64,000 nt of DNA, from the NCBI GenBank assembly GCA_963692995.1, contig OY843611.1, positions 1 through 64,000 of the forward strand, given 5' to 3'. Within the stretch, counting starts at the first letter, position 1. Each line of letters opens with the position of its first letter. Of this stretch, positions 58,986 through 64,000 are shown piece after piece. The position numbers and the translations under genes are program-made. Under the pieces are notes generated by a model, which did not search any database, was not told the origin of the DNA, and saw nothing but the letters and a program-made list of their open reading frames with translations. The stretch comes from Bin87 sp963692995 (GTDB taxonomy: Bacteria > Chloroflexota > Dehalococcoidia > Lucifugimonadales > UBA3495).

Positions 58986-59765
58986 ATGGACAACGGCAGC
59001 ATTGAGGGTGACCGCATCTACCGTCGCGTTCTGCTCAAGGTCAGCGGCGAATCCTTGCAGGGCGCCGGGTTCGAGGCTATCGACCCGGAAGCCGTGTCTT
59101 ACGTCGCCGATCAGATAATTGACACGCACTCCCGCGGCGTTGAGGTGGCTGTGGTGGTTGGAGGCGGCAACATCTGGCGCGGCTCGTCCGCCGAGCGGCG
59201 GGGGATGGAACGCTCTACCGCCGATTATGCCGGTATGGTGGCCACCCTGATCAACGGGCTGGCCCTGCAAGACGCGCTGGAACGCCGGGGCATCACCACC
59301 CGAACTCAGTCGGCCCTGCCGATACAGGCCGTGGCCGAGCCGTACATTCGCCGCCGGGCCGTAAGACACCTGGAAAAGGGCCGGGTGGTGCTGTTCTGCG
59401 CCGGCGCTGGCAACCCCTATATGTCCACCGATACGGCCTCGGCGCTGCGGGCCCTGGAGATCGGCGCCGAAGTGCTGCTGATGGCCAAGAACGGTGTGGA
59501 TGGCGTGTACGATTCGGACCCGCGCACCAACCCCGAAGCGGTACGCTTCGCCAGCCTGGAATACCTCGACGCGGTCAACCGTCGCCTGGAGGTTATGGAC
59601 TCCACGGCGATGACCTTGTGTATGGATAACCAGATGCCCATCATAGTGTTTGATATATTTGAGCATGGCGCCATGGGCCGTATCTTGCGGGGTGACGCCG
59701 TGGGCACTACCATCAGCGACGGGAAGCAACCGTGCGTCACGCAAAACGGCAGAGGAGGGGACTAA
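58986..59765 (+). CDS. pyrH: Uridylate (UMP) kinase
   Basis: 259 residues. RRVLLKVSGESLQGAGFEAI holds the N-terminal catalytic Lys, VVVGGGNIWRGS the glycine-rich loop, and AGAGNPYMSTDTASALRALE plus LLMAKNGVDGVYDSDP the UMP and ATP sites of the amino acid kinase fold. Converts UMP to UDP; acts as a hexamer. About 10 residues longer at the C-terminus (QPCVTQNGRGGD). The stop is 1 bp before the frr start. Confidence 0.96.
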   Translation: MDNGSIEGDRIYRRVLLKVSGESLQGAGFEAIDPEAVSYVADQIIDTHSRGVEVAVVVGGGNIWRGSSAERRGMERSTADYAGMVATLINGLALQDALERRGITTRTQSALPIQAVAEPYIRRRAVRHLEKGRVVLFCAGAGNPYMSTDTASALRALEIGAEVLLMAKNGVDGVYDSDPRTNPEAVRFASLEYLDAVNRRLEVMDSTAMTLCMDNQMPIIVFDIFEHGAMGRILRGDAVGTTISDGKQPCVTQNGRGGD

Positions 59766-59766
59766 A

Positions 59767-60369
59767 ATGCCAGAGCGCAGAAGCCGGGACAGCAGCGAAC
59801 AGGACGAGCGTACCATCGAAGATGTGCTGGCCGACATTGAACACCGAATGGGCCAGTCCGTCGAGGCCATGCGCCGGGACATTAGCGCCCTTCGTACCGG
59901 ACGGGCGACGCCGGCGTTGATTGAAGACCTGGCGGTCGATTACTACGGAACGCCCACTCCCCTGAAGCAGATTGCGTCCATATCCGCCCCCGACGCCCGG
60001 GCCATCATGGTGCAGCCGTGGGACCGGCAGGCGTTGCGGGATATCGAGCGCAGCCTGACCCAATCGGATCTGGGCTTCAACCCCTCTAACGACGGCAACG
60101 TGATCACCGTGCCCATTCCGCCGCTGACCCAGGAACGCCGGCGCGAAATGGTGCGCCTGCTCAAGCGCAAGGCGGAGGACAGCAAGGTGGCCGTGCGCAA
60201 CGTGCGCCGCGACGGCGTGGACTCCCTGCGCAAGATGGAACGGGATAAATCCATCTCCCAGGACGAGAACCGCCGCAGCCAGGATACCCTGCAAAAGACT
60301 ACCGACGCGCACATCAAGACTATCGACGAGGTGGCCACCGCCAAGGAGGCGGAGATTATGGAGGTTTAG
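59767..60369 (+). CDS. frr: Ribosome recycling factor
   Basis: 200 residues, about 15 longer than usual through an N-terminal charged lead. RRDISALRTGRATPALIEDL, VDYYGTPTPLKQIASISAPD, WDRQALRDIERSL and the C-terminal SLRKMERDKSISQDENRRSQ are standard RRF. With EF-G it splits post-termination ribosomes. ATG follows GAGGGG; the gene abuts pyrH. The normal next gene (uppS) is displaced by an inserted Uma2 gene. Confidence 0.95.
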   Translation: MPERRSRDSSEQDERTIEDVLADIEHRMGQSVEAMRRDISALRTGRATPALIEDLAVDYYGTPTPLKQIASISAPDARAIMVQPWDRQALRDIERSLTQSDLGFNPSNDGNVITVPIPPLTQERRREMVRLLKRKAEDSKVAVRNVRRDGVDSLRKMERDKSISQDENRRSQDTLQKTTDAHIKTIDEVATAKEAEIMEV

Positions 60370-60501
60370 GGCGTGTTGGCATTCTGAAAGCTACACCGCC
60401 GTTCTTGATAGGAACGTTGACTTCACTTTGCGCTCTCTGGGTTCCCGCTTCCGCGGGTATGAAGACACCTCTTGACACGCCACATTGAGATTGGTTCGGC
60501 A

Positions 60502-61344
60502 ATGGCTACTCTCCGACCTTCCTTTAGCCCCTCTAACCCTGCGTCGGCTGAACGCATCACCCCGCTGCACGAACTTGCTCCGCCGCAGGAGCCTTTTGAG
60601 CCGTGGCTTGATCCCAAGTACGAGGCTCCGGACGTGCCGTTGCCCGATCCGCCGAAAAGGGGCGATATGCAAGACTATCTCCGCCTGCACCGCCCGGGCG
60701 TCGGCACCGCTTTGGAGTTCTACCTGGCCCGAAGCCATTACCCCCTGCTGGTCGTCGGAGGGGCCTACCTCTGCTTTGATACCCGAGAGCGCCGGCCTTG
60801 GCGCGTGCCCGACTTGATGGTGGCCCTGGATGTTGACCCGGATCCCATCGTTGCGCGCAACGGATACGTCATTAATGAGCATGGCAAGCCGCCCGATCTG
60901 GTAATTGAAATCGCTTCATCCACCACCGGCAGAACCGATTACACCGCCAAACGCCAGGATTATGCCCGGTTCGGGGTGCCGGAGTACTGGCGATTTGACC
61001 ATACCGGAGGCGAATACCACGACGTGGCGTTAGGCGGCGACCGCCTGGTCGATGGCGAATATCAACCCATCCCGATAACGGTCAACGAGGCAGGCATCGC
61101 CTCGGGATACAGCCCGGTCTTGGGCCTGGACGTCCGCTGGGACGATGGAACGCTGCGGTTCTGCGACCCGGCGACCGGCGACTGTCTGCCCACTTGGGAT
61201 GAAATGCAGGCCGAATTGGCCGCTGCTGCGGCCGAGCGCGACGTTGTAACCGCCGAGCGCGACGTTGTAACCGCCGAGCGCGACGCAGCGCTGGAGCGGG
61301 TTCGCCAGCTGGAAGAGCAATTGCGTTCTCCGCAATCCGGATAG
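60502..61344 (+). CDS. Uma2 family endonuclease inserted in the translation/isoprenoid operon
   Basis: 280 residues from ATG 60502. GGAYLCFDTRERRPWRVPDL supplies the first Asp of the nuclease core, KPPDLVIEIASSTTGRTDYT the E-x-A element and RFGVPEYWRFDHTGG the helix-strand, as in the array copies at 26-29 kb, to which it is related but not identical. The C-terminal coiled coil has a 21-bp tandem repeat (61231-61290, AERDVVT twice plus a partial). A degenerate REP palindrome at 60441-60458 precedes it. Placed between frr and uppS, which are normally adjacent. Confidence 0.85.
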   Translation: MATLRPSFSPSNPASAERITPLHELAPPQEPFEPWLDPKYEAPDVPLPDPPKRGDMQDYLRLHRPGVGTALEFYLARSHYPLLVVGGAYLCFDTRERRPWRVPDLMVALDVDPDPIVARNGYVINEHGKPPDLVIEIASSTTGRTDYTAKRQDYARFGVPEYWRFDHTGGEYHDVALGGDRLVDGEYQPIPITVNEAGIASGYSPVLGLDVRWDDGTLRFCDPATGDCLPTWDEMQAELAAAAAERDVVTAERDVVTAERDAALERVRQLEEQLRSPQSG

Positions 61345-61389
61345 TCGAAACGCGCATTTCAGCGAAAACCCCTCCTGCATAACCGTCCC

Positions 61390-62154
61390 TTGCCCACCGC
61401 CGATAGCGCCCCCCATAGCGCCGGATCGAACCACGATGCCGGCCCGTTGCCCCACCATGTCGCCATCATCATGGATGGCAACGGTCGTTGGGCCGCTCGC
61501 CGGGAGCTGCCCCGAGGGGCTGGCCATCAGCAGGGCGTGTCCAATATTCTCCGCGTGGTACGCGCGCTGGCCGAGCGCGGGGTGCTGGTGGTGACCCTCT
61601 ACGCTTTCTCCACGGAGAACTGGCGCCGCCCCGCCGAGGAGGTGGAGGGGTTGCTGACGATCCTGGCCAAAGAGATTGAGCCGCAAACCCGGGAATTGCA
61701 CCAGGCCGGCGTGCGGCTGGTGCATCTGGGCGACCCCGTTCCATTGGGCGCGGCTTTGCAGAACGCCATCGACCAGGCCGAGCAAGTCACCAAGCACAAC
61801 ACCGGCGTTGTGCTGAACATCGCGTTCAACTACGGCGGACGCGGCGAGATTCTCCAGGCGGTCCGACGCATCCTGGCCGATGGCGTGGCTCCGGGCCTGG
61901 TGGACGAGGCCCTGTTCAGCCGCTACCTGTACACCGATGGCTGCCCGGACCCCGATCTGATTATCCGCACCGGCGGGGAGCAGCGCCTCAGCAACTTCCT
62001 CCTCTGGCAGGCCGCCTACAGCGAGTATTACCATACCCCGGTTCTTTGGCCCGATCTGGATGCGGACGAACTGGACCGCGCGCTGGACGACTACCGGCGG
62101 CGGCGGCGGCGTTTCGGCGCTCTGGATGGGCATAACCAGCCCGGCAAGGTTTAG
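61390..62154 (+). CDS. uppS: Isoprenyl transferase (undecaprenyl diphosphate synthase)
   Basis: 254 residues from a TTG start. PHHVAIIMDGNGRWAARREL contains the catalytic Asp and Arg, TLYAFSTENWRRP and DPDLIIRTGGEQRLSNFLLW with YYHTPVLWPDL complete the cis-prenyltransferase signature. Makes the C55 lipid carrier (as diphosphate) for peptidoglycan and surface polymer synthesis. The start codon lacks a strong ribosome site. Followed by cdsA after 5 bp. Together with ispG and dxr it links to the MEP pathway. Confidence 0.95.
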   Translation: MPTADSAPHSAGSNHDAGPLPHHVAIIMDGNGRWAARRELPRGAGHQQGVSNILRVVRALAERGVLVVTLYAFSTENWRRPAEEVEGLLTILAKEIEPQTRELHQAGVRLVHLGDPVPLGAALQNAIDQAEQVTKHNTGVVLNIAFNYGGRGEILQAVRRILADGVAPGLVDEALFSRYLYTDGCPDPDLIIRTGGEQRLSNFLLWQAAYSEYYHTPVLWPDLDADELDRALDDYRRRRRRFGALDGHNQPGKV

Positions 62155-62159
62155 CGCGG

Positions 62160-63197
62160 GTGCTGCTTAACCGAGTCCTGACCGCCGTGGTGGGCGTTCC
62201 CGTCGTCCTGGGGGCTATCTGGCTCGGGCCGCCGTTCCTGACCATAATTGTGGCGATAGCGGCGGTTATCGGGGTTGGGGAGGCTTACCGGCTGTATCCA
62301 CCCATTAGCTCGGCGGACGCGGACGCCCCGCCGACGCCGTTGCCCATCCTGCTGGGCGGCGCCTGGGCCGTGGCGCTGGCGCTGGCGGGAGAGCTGGCCG
62401 TTAAGCCACGGGATTTCGGACTGGCGGCGGCCGCGATCTGCGTGGCCGGCTGTATCATCGGCGGGTTGTGGATGGTTGCGGCGTGGCACGGCCGGCGGCC
62501 GGTCGTCGCTGCCATCTACCTGGTGGTGCCGCCGACCTGCATCGGTGGCGCGCTGGCCGCCGCCGTCGCGCTGCGTGGCATCACCGGAGATATTGTCGCG
62601 CTGCCCCGGGACGAGAGCGCCAGCGCCGCCGTTCCCGCGCCAGCGCCGCCGCCCATTGCCGACAACGGCTTTGGGGAATCGCTGGAGATACCGCCGGAGG
62701 CGGCGACGGACCTGGGCGGAGTATGGCTGCTTCCCGATATTGTCGGCGCCGAAATCGCCCAAAGGGTCGCCAACATCACCGACCTGGGCTGCTGGCTGCT
62801 GCTGCTGACCCTGCTCACCGTGTATGCGGCCGATACCGGGGCCTACGTCGTGGGCCGACTGATCGGGCGCCACCGCATGGCTCCCGGCATCAGCCCTGGC
62901 AAGACCTGGGAGGGAACGGCCGGCGGAATGGCGGCGGCGATTGTCGCGGCGGTCGCGCTGGGCGTCCTGTTTCCGTTGCAGATCCAGATTTGGCAAGCGA
63001 TGCTGATTGGTGTTATTTTAGGCGCGGTTGCGCCGGCCGGCGATCTGCTGGAGTCAAAAGCCAAGCGTTTGGCCGGCGCCAAGGATTCCGGCAACCTTCT
63101 CCCCGGACACGGCGGGATGCTGGACCGCCTCGACAGTCTGCTCCCGGCCCTGGCAATTGTGTACATCCTGGCGGTAATCGTTACCGCCGCCACCTGA
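62160..63197 (+). CDS. cdsA: Phosphatidate cytidylyltransferase (CDP-diglyceride synthase)
   Basis: 345 residues from a GTG start. About eight transmembrane helices and the family signature near the C-terminus: GDLLESKAKRLAGAKDSGNL then LPGHGGMLDRLDSL (S-x-x-K-R-x4-K-D then PGHGGxxDRxDS). It makes CDP-diacylglycerol for all phospholipids. Longer than the usual 270-290 residues because of an extra extramembrane loop (about residues 150-190, Ala/Pro-rich) between helices. Immediately after uppS and 38 bp before dxr. Confidence 0.93.
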   Translation: MLLNRVLTAVVGVPVVLGAIWLGPPFLTIIVAIAAVIGVGEAYRLYPPISSADADAPPTPLPILLGGAWAVALALAGELAVKPRDFGLAAAAICVAGCIIGGLWMVAAWHGRRPVVAAIYLVVPPTCIGGALAAAVALRGITGDIVALPRDESASAAVPAPAPPPIADNGFGESLEIPPEAATDLGGVWLLPDIVGAEIAQRVANITDLGCWLLLLTLLTVYAADTGAYVVGRLIGRHRMAPGISPGKTWEGTAGGMAAAIVAAVALGVLFPLQIQIWQAMLIGVILGAVAPAGDLLESKAKRLAGAKDSGNLLPGHGGMLDRLDSLLPALAIVYILAVIVTAAT

Positions 63198-63235
63198 CCC
63201 GGAGGCCCTTTGACCCTGACCATGACACCATTCCC

Positions 63236-64000
63236 ATGCGACGCATCGTAATACTTGGTTCTACCGGCTCCATCGGGCGACAGACGCTGGACATCGTGCG
63301 GGCCTTCCGCCACGAGTTTGAGGTGGTGGGTTTGGCTGCCGGGAACAACTCCGCCCTGCTGCTGGAACAGGTTGCGGAATTCAACCCCCGCTACATCTGG
63401 TGCGCTACGCCGCCTTTGCCGTTGCCGGAGGGCACGAAGCTGCTGACCATGGATGAGATGGCGGCGCTGCCTGAGGTGGATCAGGTTATGGTCGCGCTGA
63501 TGGGCGGGGTTGGGCTGTCACCCACCATGAACGCCCTGCGGGCCGGCAAGCAGGTAGCCCTGTCCAACAAGGAACCCATCGTAATGGCCGGGCAGACGCT
63601 CAAGGAGACCGAGGCCAAGCATGGCGGCGTCATCTTGCCCGTGGACAGCGAACCCAGCGCCATCTGGCAGTGTCTCCAGGGCGAGGACAACCACATCCGC
63701 CGGCTGATGATAACCGCCAGCGGCGGCCCCTTCCGGCGCACCCCCCTGGCAGAACTGGAGCAGGTTACGCCGGAACAGGCTCTGCAACACCCTACCTGGC
63801 GCATGGGCGACAAGATCACCATTGATTCGGCCACGCTGATCAACAAGGCGTTTGAGGTGATTGAATCCCGCTGGCTGTTCTCGGTGCCGTGGGAAGACAT
63901 CGCCGTGGTGGTGCATCCCCAGAGCACCATCCACTCCATGGTAGAGTTTGACGACGGCTCGGTGAAGGCTCAACTGGGGCCGCCGAGTATGCGCCTGCCC
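63236..64000 (+). CDS. dxr: 1-deoxy-D-xylulose 5-phosphate reductoisomerase (3' end outside window)
   Basis: The first 255 codons are present. MRRIVILGSTGSIGRQTLDI is the NADPH-binding start; LSNKEPIVMAG carries the Lys of the active site, LPVDSEPSAIWQCL the metal-binding Asp/Glu, and TASGGPFRRTP, HPTWRMGDKITIDSATLINK and HPQSTIHSMVEF are further conserved blocks. Converts DXP to MEP, the committed step of the MEP pathway. Start ATG has a usable GGAGG 30 bases upstream only; an upstream alternative in frame is not seen. The C-terminus and the following gene (often rseP) lie outside the window. Confidence 0.95.
   Translation, partial: MRRIVILGSTGSIGRQTLDIVRAFRHEFEVVGLAAGNNSALLLEQVAEFNPRYIWCATPPLPLPEGTKLLTMDEMAALPEVDQVMVALMGGVGLSPTMNALRAGKQVALSNKEPIVMAGQTLKETEAKHGGVILPVDSEPSAIWQCLQGEDNHIRRLMITASGGPFRRTPLAELEQVTPEQALQHPTWRMGDKITIDSATLINKAFEVIESRWLFSVPWEDIAVVVHPQSTIHSMVEFDDGSVKAQLGPPSMRLP

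Overview
The window is a GC-rich chromosomal segment from a bacterium. Gene content suggests a Chloroflexota lineage of the Dehalococcoidia/SAR202 type: several Uma2 (DUF820) nuclease genes, MFS exporters beside orphan oxidoreductases, MEP-pathway isoprenoid genes, a short EF-Ts and large fibronectin-type surface proteins. The phylum is inferred from gene families only; no rRNA gene is present. The window opens inside a DNA methyltransferase-like gene (5' end missing) and closes inside dxr (3' end missing).

Layout. 0-8.6 kb: methyltransferase C-terminus, MFS carrier, an antitoxin/metallopeptidase with a collapsed toxin gene, a second MFS protein, and an xdhC / FAD-oxidoreductase pair. 8.7-17 kb: ispG, a RelE-type toxin with a candidate antitoxin, an acyl-CoA-dehydrogenase-like flavoprotein, two tandem copies of an unknown membrane protein (the first behind a 25-base poly-C tract that puts its start out of frame), then proS. 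17-26.4 kb: a PaREP1-like protein, an MDR dehydrogenase, a small zinc protein, CCA-adding enzyme, a beta-hydroxyacid dehydrogenase, PAC2 protein, protoglobin, an AroQ-like protein lacking key catalytic residues, tRNA-Glu, argC and an endonuclease III homologue. 26.4-29.3 kb: three near-identical Uma2 genes in tandem. 29.4-39.4 kb: accessory metabolism (MFS, amidohydrolase, cyclase, DUF1330, aldehyde dehydrogenase), a secreted serine protease, Fic and two mycothiol-transferase-like paralogues.

39.5-50.9 kb is a cell-surface region. Four consecutive minus-strand genes encode secreted proteins (FN3 repeats, FN3 plus Ig-like, IPT/TIG-like repeats, collagen-like Gly-X-Y). Three of them share the same signal-peptide style and the same small hairpin over the ribosome binding site. 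A hendecad-repeat coiled-coil membrane protein lies upstream. 51.7-56.5 kb is a phage-type packaging fragment (zinc ribbon, large terminase, portal), followed by an AAA ATPase flanked by about 200-bp direct repeats. 57.4-64 kb is the conserved housekeeping operon rpsB-tsf-pyrH-frr-[Uma2]-uppS-cdsA-dxr with a recognisable promoter.

Repeats pervade the segment: REP-like palindromes with an ATTCCC-N8-GGGAAT core, two MITE-sized composites built from them, GC-rich palindromes, a 60-bp dispersed repeat linking the left end to the Uma2 array, and many in-frame short tandem duplications inside genes. The genome appears to evolve actively by duplication and replication slippage.
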